Assembly: GCA_035487295.1 (NCBI GenBank)
Contig: DATHMH010000031.1
Span: forward strand, 1 to 64,000
Reading direction: 5' to 3'
From: QIAW01 sp035487295
GTDB lineage: Bacteria; Acidobacteriota; Terriglobia; Terriglobales; Acidobacteriaceae
Length of the DNA stretch: 64,000 bases
In this document: in pieces, positions 55,488 through 63,431 of the stretch
Position numbering within the stretch: position 1 is the first letter of the stretch
Layout of the letters: each line of letters begins with the position of its first letter
Position numbers and translations under genes: made by a program
The notes under the pieces: model-generated
What the model saw: only the letters and a program-made list of their open reading frames with translations
Databases searched by the model: none
Told to the model about the DNA's origin: nothing

Positions 55488-58439
55488 CTATGCGATTTGC
55501 GCGTGTCTAGTGGTTGCGGGAACGGTTCCTTCCACCTGGGTTCCCCGAAAAGGACGTGACCTGATCGAAAACTCCCCGCCCGCCAATCGCAGCCGCTCCC
55601 GCATACTGAACAGCCCCAGACCGCTATTACCTACTTGCTCCGGATCAAAGCCAATTCCATCGTCTGCCACGCGCAACCGAACCATCCCTGACTCGCCTGC
55701 CAACTCCACTTTAATGTGGCGTGCGCGACTGTGTTTGGCGGCGTTGTGAAGCGACTCCTGGGCGGTGCGGAACAAGCTCAAAGAAACGCTCTCATCAAGA
55801 TGCCGCGGCAGATCGCGCACCGTGCATTCCACGTCGATCTTGTGCTGCTTAGAGAATTCCTTGCAGAGATCGCGTACAGCGGAAGGCAGCCCAAGGTAGT
55901 AAAGTTTGGAAGGATGCAGCCGGTGCGATAAGTGCTGAAGGTCTGCCGCGATCTCAATGGCGAGCTGCTTAAGATCTCGAAGCTGTTTTATCCATGGGGA
56001 TGTATCGCGTGCTCCCCGGTTTTCTTCAAGTTCCTGAAATCCGTTTGCCAGCAGGGCCAGGCGCTGGTTAATGTCGTCGTGTAATTCTCCCGCAATACGT
56101 GCTCGCTCTTCTTCCTGTGCGCGAATGAGCCGGCCGTTCAGTTCCCTTAAAGATGCCTTCGCTTCTTTCTGTTCGGTCGTATCGATACAGCAGCCGATAT
56201 ATCCGGCGAAGCTTCCGTCTTCGGTTAAACGAGGCACACCATGATCGAGCATCCAGCGATACTGGCCATCGTGGCGCCGCATGCGATACTCGGCTTCAAA
56301 ACTTTCAAGGGCAGCGAAAGCACGGTCATAGGTTTCAAGACGGACTTGTAAATCCTCTGGATGCACATCCTTCTTCCAGCCTTCGGCCAATTCCTCTTCC
56401 ATGGTTCGCCCGGTGAACCTCAGCCACTCCTTGTTAAAGTCGGTGTAGAGTTTGTCAGGCCCCGAGAGCCACATGAGCACCGGGGCCGAATCTGCCATCA
56501 GGCGGAATCTCCTCTCGCTTTCGATCAGGGCCTGTCGTGCTTGTTTATCCTGAGTAATGTCGCGGGCGATTTTTGAGATACCAACGATCCTGCCGCTTAA
56601 ATCCCTCATGGGCGACATCGTTATTGAGACATGAATTCTCCTCCGTTCTTTGCTCACCCGGAGCGTTTCAAGGTGCTCGATACGTTCGCCGACTTTTGCA
56701 CGCTGTAACAACGAGCGCTGCTCATAGAGCAATTCAGGCGGTACGATGATTGAGATTGGCCGTCCTACTGCTTCTGCTTCAGAGAACCCGAAGATGTGTT
56801 GCGCCCCTGAGCTCCAACTCACGATAATTCCATCAATATCCTGGGAAATGATGGCATCGTCGAAAGACTCCACGATGGCTGAGTGCTTGACGCGGGTTTC
56901 TTCGGCTCTCTTTCGTTCGGTGATATCTTGGATGGTGCCACGCACCCCGGCGATGCTGCCTTTGGCGTCGCGAACGGCCTGGGCTCGGACTATCACCCAG
57001 ATTCTGGCGCCATCGGGCCGGCACCCTTCCAATTCAAGTTCGCATGCCTTCCCCGATCGCCGTAGCTCCTCCATGTTTTCACTCAGTTGCCTCCAGCCGC
57101 CGGGCGTAAAGAACTGCGAGAGCTGTTGGAAAGATTGGATAGGCAAGCTGAGATTAAAGCCGGTGAGGCTATAAAGCGCGTCTGACCAGGACACGGCATT
57201 GGTATGAAGGTCCCAATGCCAGCTCCCCAACTGTGCAACACGCTGAGCTTCTGAGAGCTCTTCCTCTTTGCGGCGTAATTTCTTCTCAACGCGCCTGCGC
57301 CTAGAGCGGTTGCGAATCAACACAACAATCAACACCGTTTCAGCGGTCCATCGGTAGATCTCCCATGGAGAAGGCTGCCAATATAATACGGAGCTTTCCG
57401 GCGGAAGCCGGTCCTCCGCGATATGCCAGCGTTGTAGCTGGCGCCAATCGAAGACACCGCGCTGGAACTCTCCAGTCTCGGTGGGGATATTTTCCGGTTT
57501 CTCGCCATTCAGGATGCGCGCACGCTCGCGTCGGGGGGGCCATCCAACCGCGCGCAGATCAGCAACGGCGCCGCCAACAAACCCGGTTCCTATAAAAGAA
57601 GAAAAAGCGCCATGGTTTGACCGCGCGGCATTTTTGGCGAGCATTGGTAGAATTCGGGTTGAAACGAACGGCTTGCCGCTGGGGTCGGCATTAAAGTCGA
57701 GAAATAGAATGATGCTGCCAGACGGCAGGTTCGCCAGTCGCGACTGAATCTCAGCAAATTTAAGATCAGTCCAGTATTGAAAGTCGATTTTGGGCTCATA
57801 GGAATGAAACTCGGCTCGGGCTGTTTTCACTTCGATTTTTTCGCGGTCGGAAGAGCCGGAGATGACGATGACGTGATGTGTGCCGGGGTTTTGCTGCATC
57901 GCCAATTGGAGCGTAGGCATGTAGTTCAGCTTCCGTATGACTCCGGTTGTGCTTGGCATTCGTCTGAGCTCCAGGGGAGCATTGTCTGAATCGCCAGTGG
58001 AGAACACCAGTCCCGCATTGAGAAACAATTGCCTGCAGGATTCTTCTATGATTGGAATGGCCTGCTCGCCAATGATTATGACAAGGTAGACGTCTTGCCC
58101 GCGGTGCTTCTCGCGCAGAAGCGACAGTCTTTTCCTGATGTGCGACTGATCTGCATGAGCAAAAGAGGAGTCGATGTACTCGAGCGTGAAGTGGACAGGC
58201 ATATTGCGGCCTTCAAGAATTTCTGTCCGCGCTTCTTCGATCAGGGCCGCGATGTCGGAGGAATCCGGATCTGAAAAAGTCAGAAAAAGCACCTCCGCTT
58301 GTTGTTTGTTGAACGTGGTGGCGGCAACCCTGCCTGTTAATGGGATGACCCCAAGCCAGAAGAGGAGGAAGACGAGTTGGGGCCGGAACCAACCGGCTCT
58401 TCTACCGCACGATGATGGGTGATTTCCACCAGAAGCCAT
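55488..58439 (-). CDS. Hybrid sensor histidine kinase: ABC substrate-binding-like sensor, three PAS, HisKA_3
   Basis: 983 residues. Membrane anchor (about 20-38); a large periplasmic domain (about 45-330) resembling ABC substrate-binding proteins (AEVLFLTFSDPDSSDIAALIEEARTEIL; VYLVIIIGEQAIPIIEESC); a transmembrane segment near 375-385 followed by RNRSRRRR; PAS domains beginning at about 400, 515 and 640 (AQLGSWHWDLHTNAVSWSD; FDDAIISQDIDGIIVSWSSGAQHIFGF; SAPVLMWLSGPDKLYTDFN). The HisKA_3 phospho-His is in ARIAGELHDDINQRLALL, and the ATPase boxes are NAAKHS, VADDGIGFDP and GLGLFSMRERL. HisKA_3 kinases pair with NarL-type regulators such as the two nearby. Confidence 0.9.
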   Translation of the reverse strand: MASGGNHPSSCGRRAGWFRPQLVFLLFWLGVIPLTGRVAATTFNKQQAEVLFLTFSDPDSSDIAALIEEARTEILEGRNMPVHFTLEYIDSSFAHADQSHIRKRLSLLREKHRGQDVYLVIIIGEQAIPIIEESCRQLFLNAGLVFSTGDSDNAPLELRRMPSTTGVIRKLNYMPTLQLAMQQNPGTHHVIVISGSSDREKIEVKTARAEFHSYEPKIDFQYWTDLKFAEIQSRLANLPSGSIILFLDFNADPSGKPFVSTRILPMLAKNAARSNHGAFSSFIGTGFVGGAVADLRAVGWPPRRERARILNGEKPENIPTETGEFQRGVFDWRQLQRWHIAEDRLPPESSVLYWQPSPWEIYRWTAETVLIVVLIRNRSRRRRVEKKLRRKEEELSEAQRVAQLGSWHWDLHTNAVSWSDALYSLTGFNLSLPIQSFQQLSQFFTPGGWRQLSENMEELRRSGKACELELEGCRPDGARIWVIVRAQAVRDAKGSIAGVRGTIQDITERKRAEETRVKHSAIVESFDDAIISQDIDGIIVSWSSGAQHIFGFSEAEAVGRPISIIVPPELLYEQRSLLQRAKVGERIEHLETLRVSKERRRIHVSITMSPMRDLSGRIVGISKIARDITQDKQARQALIESERRFRLMADSAPVLMWLSGPDKLYTDFNKEWLRFTGRTMEEELAEGWKKDVHPEDLQVRLETYDRAFAALESFEAEYRMRRHDGQYRWMLDHGVPRLTEDGSFAGYIGCCIDTTEQKEAKASLRELNGRLIRAQEEERARIAGELHDDINQRLALLANGFQELEENRGARDTSPWIKQLRDLKQLAIEIAADLQHLSHRLHPSKLYYLGLPSAVRDLCKEFSKQHKIDVECTVRDLPRHLDESVSLSLFRTAQESLHNAAKHSRARHIKVELAGESGMVRLRVADDGIGFDPEQVGNSGLGLFSMRERLRLAGGEFSIRSRPFRGTQVEGTVPATTRHAQIA

Positions 58440-58474
58440 GCAGCCCTGTCCATCCGAAAAAACTGGAAAATAAA

Positions 58475-58891
58475 TTATTGGTAATTTACTGGTTGCTTTT
58501 GAGTGCCTGCGAAGTCGTGCGTACTGATGGCATGGTTCCTGGCCGAGCCTACGCGCAACCCGGAGGCGAGCAAATCAGATGAAGCATCCAGCCTGCTACA
58601 GAAGCGGGGAAGGGCAGTCATAGTGCATCGGTCCTCACAGCGGTCTCCAATCAATGAAGATTGTCCTGTCTTTTGTCGAACATTGAGATGATTTGTTCCT
58701 TCTTCATGAATGTACTGGTAGACGCAGACACCCATCTTACTAACGGCCCCAGGTTCCGCCAGGGAACCAGAAACGACTAACGACTGAGGAGTGCAACTTG
58801 CCCGTGGCGAGGCCTTCGACGCCAAGCACGCGAAAAAAAGTAGTTGCGAAGAGAAGAAAGGTAAGGCCCGGGATTGTCTAAGATCGTTCAT
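58475..58891 (-). CDS. Hypothetical protein upstream of the kinase
   Basis: 138 codons on the kinase strand from ATG-58891. The N-terminus could be a signal peptide (ALPFFSSQLLFFACLASKA), followed by a Cys- and Ser-rich stretch with no recognisable family. Its only supports are the hydrophobic start and operator site 18 with a well-spaced TAAGCT 83 bp upstream on the same strand. The composition is atypical and it may simply be the untranslated leader of the kinase transcript. Confidence 0.3.
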   Translation of the reverse strand: MNDLRQSRALPFFSSQLLFFACLASKASPRASCTPQSLVVSGSLAEPGAVSKMGVCVYQYIHEEGTNHLNVRQKTGQSSLIGDRCEDRCTMTALPRFCSRLDASSDLLASGLRVGSARNHAISTHDFAGTQKQPVNYQ

Positions 58892-58974
58892 GGCTATAGT
58901 GCGAATGGCCTTCCTAAAAGCGCAGTCACACAGTAGAGAAGGGCAAGCTTACTCAGAACCTGAAAATGCCATAA

Positions 58975-58990
58975 CTGACAAAAATGACAG
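58975..58990 (-). promoter_or_regulatory. Island operator site 18 (towards the kinase)
   Basis: CTGACAAAAATGACAG; on the minus strand TAAGCT follows after 23 nt. The next minus-strand frames are 58891 and the kinase at 58439. Confidence 0.58.
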
Positions 58991-59184
58991 GTTCCCAGAA
59001 GTTAACCTATATCAGAGGTTAGGCCGCTGGACCCGAGTCTTGATGTGCCGCGCGCCGATTAGCGCAGATCGACATTCTTACTTACACTTATTGCGACGGC
59101 CTCAGCATAAGTGGCTGGACCAGTTTGAAAATGACTGCCGCTTCAGCACTCTTTACTTTTATGCCTGTATCGGGAATTGCAAAG

Positions 59185-59200
59185 CTGGCAATACTGCCAG
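59185..59200 (-). promoter_or_regulatory. Island operator site 19 (target unclear)
   Basis: CTGGCAATACTGCCAG, a perfect inverted repeat. On the minus strand TAAAAG lies after 23 nt; on the plus strand nothing fits. No gene follows directly on the minus strand for 270 bp. Confidence 0.52.
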
Positions 59201-59358
59201 TCCTGCGCCAACGAGTGCTCCTTCCAGGAGCTGTCGAACTCTTTCGAACAGATCACCTTAGCCGCTGAAGTCAACTGTGTATGTAGTGCCTGCGGCGCAC
59301 TTCGGGCTGCACTCAAGGCAAGCTCATCAATCGGCGCCCTGACGAAAGTCCACTCCGG

Positions 59359-59374
59359 CTGTTACAAGTGACAG
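59359..59374 (+). promoter_or_regulatory. Island operator site 20 (DUF4136 gene)
   Basis: CTGTTACAAGTGACAG; TATCAT follows after 24 nt (59399-59404), and ATG-59437 is 62 bp downstream of the site. Confidence 0.72.
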
Positions 59375-59436
59375 TTCCCATCCGCGTTCGTCCGCTCCTA
59401 TCATCAACCGCAATGAATGTTTAGGAGAGGTTCGCT

Positions 59437-60000
59437 ATGAGGAGATTCCTACTTCTATCGAGTGGCGTGCTTTTGCTCATCGCATCGAGCGCCATTGCTC
59501 AAGATGTTCGCTACAATTTCGACAAAGCCACCGATTTTTCAAAATTTAAGACGTACAAGTGGACTGAGCTCAAAGACGCACAAAAGCTCAATGATCTGGC
59601 CGAGAAGCAGGTGCAATCTGCCATCGATGCAGAACTTTCCAAGAAAGGCCTGATGCGGAGCGATAAGGACCCTGCCGATCTTTTCGTGGGATACCAGGTT
59701 GCCATAGGCCAGGAGAAACAATTCACCTCATATAGCAGCGATTGGGGATACGGCGCAGGCTGGTATCGGGGTGGCTGGTACGGTTCTCCGGGAGGAGGTT
59801 TTACCACCGGCCAGACTTCGACGATCTACACCGGACAATTGGCCATAGACATGTATGACTCGGCAAATCACGACTTGGTGTGGCGGGGCGTGGCCAGCAA
59901 GACGATCGACACCAAGGCCAAGCCCGACAAGCAGCAGAAGAATCTCACAAAGGCAATTACAAAGCTTTTGAAAAATTATCCTCCCGCTGTGAAGAAATAG
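59437..60000 (+). CDS. DUF4136 lipoprotein-like secreted protein
   Basis: 187 residues with a signal peptide (MRRFLLLSSGVLLLIASSAIAQ, cleavage after 22). The body is a DUF4136 domain: VRYNFDKATDFSKFKTYKWTE, AIDAELSKKGLMRSDKDPADLFVGYQVA, a Gly/Tyr/Trp insertion (WGYGAGWYRGGWYGSPGGG) and the closing TGQLAIDMYDSANHDLVWRGVASKTI...NLTKAITKLLKNYPP. The usual lipobox Cys of many members is absent, so it is probably a soluble periplasmic protein. Function unknown. TAGGAGAGG precedes the ATG. An inverted repeat follows 13 bp after the stop. Confidence 0.87.
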   Translation: MRRFLLLSSGVLLLIASSAIAQDVRYNFDKATDFSKFKTYKWTELKDAQKLNDLAEKQVQSAIDAELSKKGLMRSDKDPADLFVGYQVAIGQEKQFTSYSSDWGYGAGWYRGGWYGSPGGGFTTGQTSTIYTGQLAIDMYDSANHDLVWRGVASKTIDTKAKPDKQQKNLTKAITKLLKNYPPAVKK

Positions 60001-60013
60001 CGATCAGGCTTGC

Positions 60014-60078
60014 CGAAGACGGACAGAGACTCGCTTTCTCTACTCCGTACTGCGCAACCGCGGCTTTGTCCGTCTTCG
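60014..60078. repeat. 12-bp inverted repeat downstream of DUF4136
   Basis: CGAAGACGGACA (60014-60025) and TGTCCGTCTTCG (60067-60078) are exact reverse complements, 41 nt apart. It begins 13 bp after the stop codon, so a 3'-end structure or small RNA is possible; no T-run follows. Confidence 0.5.
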
Positions 60079-60282
60079 ACAGTGAAAATTGTATCGGCAG
60101 AGATCATCGTCGAGCACACTATGCGCCAGATGCGGGGCCAGAAAAACAATTTGTTAGCCGCACAGGGAGGAGGAACGAACGCCAGAAACTGTCATCCGTA
60201 ATAGATGCACTCTGCTCTACTTTGCTAGGGTAGAAAGCCCAACACAACAGATTTTGCGTTTGTGGGGATAACTAACTAGGGA

Positions 60283-60298
60283 CCGTCACAGTTGACAG
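60283..60298 (+). promoter_or_regulatory. Island operator site 22 (60456 HTH gene)
   Basis: CCGTCACAGTTGACAG, one arm position off; CAAAGT follows after 23 nt, 157 bp before ATG-60456. Confidence 0.55.
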
Positions 60299-60455
60299 TG
60301 CCATGCGTGCAAGAGATACCGCAAAGTTATTATGCAGTAACAAAGCCATGACCTAGCACTGCCTGGCGCATTCTTATCATGAAAGGGCCAGGAAGTGCAG
60401 CAAATACACCATCGGCAGATTACGCCGTCAATCGATTCTTCTATGAGGGGTAATA

Positions 60456-60800
60456 ATGGAGAGGCACACTATTCTGAACTCTTGGAAAGAAATTGCAGTC
60501 TACATGCGACGAGCGGTGCGGACTGTACAGCGCTGGGAAAAGGAGAATGGGCTCCCAGTACACCGTCTGCAAGGCAAAAAACGCAGCCCGGTCTTCGCTT
60601 TGCAGAAAGAGATCGATATTTGGCTTGAAAACTGTCCGCAAGGCAGAGATAACATCAATCAAGATCTTACCAATCAGATCTTGACCGGACAGCATAAGAT
60701 AGCCGATTCAATGGATCCCTCTGCAAAGCGACGAAGACTTTATGCATTGCAGCAAGCCGTATCATCCCACCGAAATCTACACCAGGATGGGCGAATGTGA
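60456..60800 (+). CDS. Helix-turn-helix DNA-binding protein
   Basis: 114 residues. The N-terminal HTH reads LNSWKEIAVYMRRAVRTVQRWEKENGLPVHRLQG then a wing with SPVFALQKEIDIWLEN (about 7-55). This excisionase/MerR-like module is common in acidobacterial regulators, often fused to larger C-terminal domains. Here the rest (about 60-114) is short, polar and possibly unstructured, so the gene may encode a free DNA-binding module. Operator site 22 lies 157 bp upstream, which would make it a member of the island regulon and possibly a second-tier regulator. Confidence 0.75.
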   Translation: MERHTILNSWKEIAVYMRRAVRTVQRWEKENGLPVHRLQGKKRSPVFALQKEIDIWLENCPQGRDNINQDLTNQILTGQHKIADSMDPSAKRRRLYALQQAVSSHRNLHQDGRM

Positions 60801-60933
60801 ACCTGGTGGTTTGCTTTGTCGAGCAAGGCGGCACTTTCACACTGCTCATGATTGTTTCCATGGCGAACATGAGTCGGTGGCAACCTGCTCCACTTCGTTC
60901 TGAGAAGGATTTTTGACCGGTTCCGGCGCGGAT

Positions 60934-61374
60934 TCAGTTTTCAGTATCGGAATCGCCAGTTCCAAACCAGGAGGAGATGAACACGCCGCCTTGCAGTACC
61001 TTCTTGATTGCCTTCACCAAATCTGTCTGCATACGGGATTTCAGCACATATCCTGATGCGCCTGCTGTCAAGGCAGCAGATATGTAATCCTGGTCATTGT
61101 GAACGGTGAAAAAGATGATTTTCGCTCTGCTATTATTGCGCGCAAGTTGCTCTGCAGCCCGCAAGCCATCGAGCCGCGGCATGCCAATATCCAAAACGAC
61201 CAGATCGGGTTCCAGGCGTTCCACAGCTTCAACCGCTTCCACCCCATCGCAAGCAGCGCCTACAACCTCAAACTCCGGCTCAAGCAGTTGACAAACCGTT
61301 TCAATGATTCCAGAGTGGTCATCGGCGAGCAAAACTCGGGGCTTTGCAATACTCAATCTGACGTCATCTTTCAT
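60934..61374 (-). CDS. Stand-alone receiver domain (NarL-like)
   Basis: 146 residues from ATG-61374 (MKDDVRLSIAKPRVLLADDHSG); the frame extends to 61641, but the extra part is Cys/Phe-rich and unlike the family. It is a complete receiver: LLADDH, phospho-Asp in LVVLDIGMPRLDG, Thr in IFFTVH and Lys in GYVLKSR, closing AIKKVLQGGVFISS. It ends right after the receiver, so like 52982 and 54940 it lacks the HTH present in its closest relatives. Three HTH-less receivers in 9 kb is unusual. The ribosome site is weak. Confidence 0.85.
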   Translation of the reverse strand: MKDDVRLSIAKPRVLLADDHSGIIETVCQLLEPEFEVVGAACDGVEAVEAVERLEPDLVVLDIGMPRLDGLRAAEQLARNNSRAKIIFFTVHNDQDYISAALTAGASGYVLKSRMQTDLVKAIKKVLQGGVFISSWFGTGDSDTEN

Positions 61375-62224
61375 GAAAAGTAATTTATCCCTTCCATAGC
61401 CCCATGAACCTGCATCTTGTGACCCTGGCCAGAATCGCATAAAAATGCACACAAAATTAAGAACAGCAGACTGGACGCGCGTACAAAGGCTGCGCTTCTT
61501 CGGCCGAACGATGACGAAGAGGAACTGGTCCCAATAAAAACAAAGGGAGGCGAGAACATGTGCACAATACACCAAATAACAAAGGTTATGCAATTGACAA
61601 AAAAACAAACATTGTACAAGAGGGCAAGCGGTCTTTATCAAGGCTCTGCGGACAGAGATTTTTTGCGCAGACAGGCGCTCTGTTTAGCGATTCATTGTTG
61701 TCGGCAATTTCTTGTTGTTGCATTTCAGGATATGCCGTTACAAGAGAATCTGAATGTTAACAGAACATTAATCAAGCGAGAGTGATTCGAAATCGAACGG
61801 ATGATGGCAGGGGAGTTCCATTTTGGTACCGCATTCCCATTTTGATATTCGTCAACCTATTAAGTGTTCAATTGCCTTGCGGTTGCACCACTAATAGGGC
61901 TATAAGAATATTCAGAGCACAAAACTCTGGTGTCAGGTCAGATGCAATACGGGCGTGCAACCAGTTTAAACATCAACAGCCGTTCGCTTATTATTTTCCG
62001 GTTCTGTGAGTCTGGAACAACACTGTTTACGCAATTTATGTTTGTAGGAGCGCTTGAAGTAGAAGCGAGCAGGAGATCTAGCCATGAATTTCACCAATTC
62101 ATTGCGGTTGCTGTTAGCTGGCGACAAGCCGATCTTGGCTTGCGCGCACATGTATGGCAACATTCCAAGAGATTGACCTATGGCGATCCCAGCACTTGTT
62201 CCTTCACCAATAGCTGCGAGCAGG
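61375..62224. other. Long intergenic region, mostly featureless
   Basis: 850 bp between the receiver and the kinase, AT-richer than its surroundings. Frames here are not convincing. A possible sigma-70 promoter, TTGCGG (61877-61882), 18 bp, TATAAG (61901-61906), points towards the kinase genes. No full operator copy; a 14-bp CTGAATGTTAACAG at 61750-61763 is too short. It also holds the short frame at 62084. Confidence 0.4.
62084..62176 (+). CDS. Possible 30-residue leader peptide before the kinase
   Basis: ATG-62084 follows AGGAGA at good spacing and gives MNFTNSLRLLLAGDKPILAC to a TGA at 62174-62176. The sequence faintly resembles the start of a receiver domain (RLLLAGDKPIL), so it could be a degraded fragment instead of a leader. 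Evidence is only the ribosome site. Confidence 0.22.
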   Translation: MNFTNSLRLLLAGDKPILACAHMYGNIPRD

Positions 62225-63391
62225 ATGAAGATGACATTGTTTCGGCTCGCTCTTACGTTGTTGCTGTTTAATTCCGGATCCGCAAGCTGGGCTTCCAACG
62301 TTCAAAAAAATCATCTCTTATTGTTAGGCTGCACAATGGCTCCCGGTCATGGCCGCGACGTGTTGCTTCACAAAAACAGTTTGAAGGCTCCCTTGGTCAG
62401 GTGGCCTGAATTGCAGCGTGGAGAAACAGGTAACTCGCAGGTTGGGCCGCTTGTATTCAATCGTGAACCGTTTTGGCGGCGAAATCAACGCAGCTTGCTG
62501 ACGCTCGGGATTGTGGGTATTTTCCTGTCACATGTGCTTCTTGTTTTGTGGCTGCTGCTTGAAATCCATAAGCGAAAACTTGCCGATTCTACATTGAAGA
62601 ACCTCAGCCACTATTTGATAAGTACCGCCGAACAGGAGCGCAGGCGAATCGCGAGAGAACTGCATGACGGCGTCAATCAAAGAATGGCGTTACTTTCCAT
62701 CAAGTTGGGGCGCTTGCTGTCTGATTCATCGTCCTGGCATCCAGCACTCACGCCGCGGCTCAAGGACATCTTGCGGGAAGCGAACGGAATTTCCTCTGAT
62801 ATCAGCAGAGTTTCGCAGGAGCTGCATTCGTCAGCCCTGGAGTTTCTGGGCTTGGTTCCTGCTCTACGGAGATTGTGCCAGGAGTTTTCCGAACACCAGA
62901 ATATTCCCGTGAACTTCCAGTCAGCCGAGTTCAGCGGCCAAATCTCACCTGATATCAATCTTTGTCTATTTCGGATAGCACAGGAGTGCCTTACGAACGT
63001 CGCCCGACACAGTGGAGCAAGGTCCGTTGACGTACAATTGAAATTTGAGGGCACGAGCGGCCTGGAACTTATAGTGGCCGATGATGGCAGGGGTTTTGAA
63101 ACGGCAAAACTTAATGAGAGGGCGGGCCTGGGAATCCTTAGCATGCGAGAACGTCTAAGACTTGTAGGCGGTGAGCTTGCGCTTCACGCTGCTCCCGGTG
63201 AAGGCACCTATGTGGCTGCAACGGTACCTTCTGCCCAGGTGAATCGAGCTGAAGAAAATATGCCGGCGGCTCCTGCTGCAGATGCTGCGGCGCCAGTGAC
63301 GAGCTGGCCGTGGAAAAAGTTGCCAATGCTGGTGACTGCCATCATGAAACACGACGTTCGTTCTCACGCTGAAGGCCCCCGCGCTGTTTAG
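62225..63391 (+). CDS. Membrane sensor histidine kinase (HisKA_3)
   Basis: 388 residues from ATG-62225 (MKMTLFRLALTLLLFNSGSASWA), GCAGG upstream; the frame start at 62180 would precede the signal sequence. A signal/anchor, a short periplasmic part (about 24-95), a transmembrane segment (LLTLGIVGIFLSHVLLVLWLLLE, about 97-120), HisKA_3 with phospho-His in RRIARELHDGVNQRMALLSIKLG, and an ATPase domain with NVARHSG, VADDGRGFET and GLGILSMRERLRLVGG. The sensory part is too small to assign. Close in type to the kinase at 55488, so both can feed the NarL-type regulators of the cluster. A MASE1 protein starts 40 bp downstream. Confidence 0.88.
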   Translation: MKMTLFRLALTLLLFNSGSASWASNVQKNHLLLLGCTMAPGHGRDVLLHKNSLKAPLVRWPELQRGETGNSQVGPLVFNREPFWRRNQRSLLTLGIVGIFLSHVLLVLWLLLEIHKRKLADSTLKNLSHYLISTAEQERRRIARELHDGVNQRMALLSIKLGRLLSDSSSWHPALTPRLKDILREANGISSDISRVSQELHSSALEFLGLVPALRRLCQEFSEHQNIPVNFQSAEFSGQISPDINLCLFRIAQECLTNVARHSGARSVDVQLKFEGTSGLELIVADDGRGFETAKLNERAGLGILSMRERLRLVGGELALHAAPGEGTYVAATVPSAQVNRAEENMPAAPAADAAAPVTSWPWKKLPMLVTAIMKHDVRSHAEGPRAV

Positions 63392-63431
63392 AAGCCCTTT
63401 CGTTCAGCGCAACTTTGTACGTAAGGAGATC

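Larger units (their letters stand above)
58892..59436. other. Intergenic region with three operator copies
   Basis: 545 bp. Sites 18 and 19 have -10-like hexamers on the minus strand, site 20 on the plus strand. Short frames on either strand (e.g. a Cys-rich 64-codon frame from 59177) are not convincing genes. Confidence 0.45.
60001..60455. other. Intergenic region with inverted repeat and operator
   Basis: 455 bp with no gene. It contains the 12-bp inverted repeat at 60014-60078 and operator site 22. Confidence 0.45.

Noticed and set aside
58791..59261. 156-codon plus-strand frame between the kinase and DUF4136
   Set aside because: No ribosome site, odd composition, and it runs across operator sites 18 and 19.
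59177..59371. 64-codon Cys-containing frame
   Set aside because: CxxC pairs are attractive, but it covers operator sites 19 and part of 20 and has no start signal.
60189..60204. CTGTCATCCGTAATAG as another island operator
   Set aside because: One arm is degenerate and neither strand has a -10-like hexamer at 23-24 nt; it precedes no gene directly.
61750..61763. CTGAATGTTAACAG before the second kinase as an operator
   Set aside because: Only 14 bp with a 2-bp centre, so it does not fit the 16-bp format.
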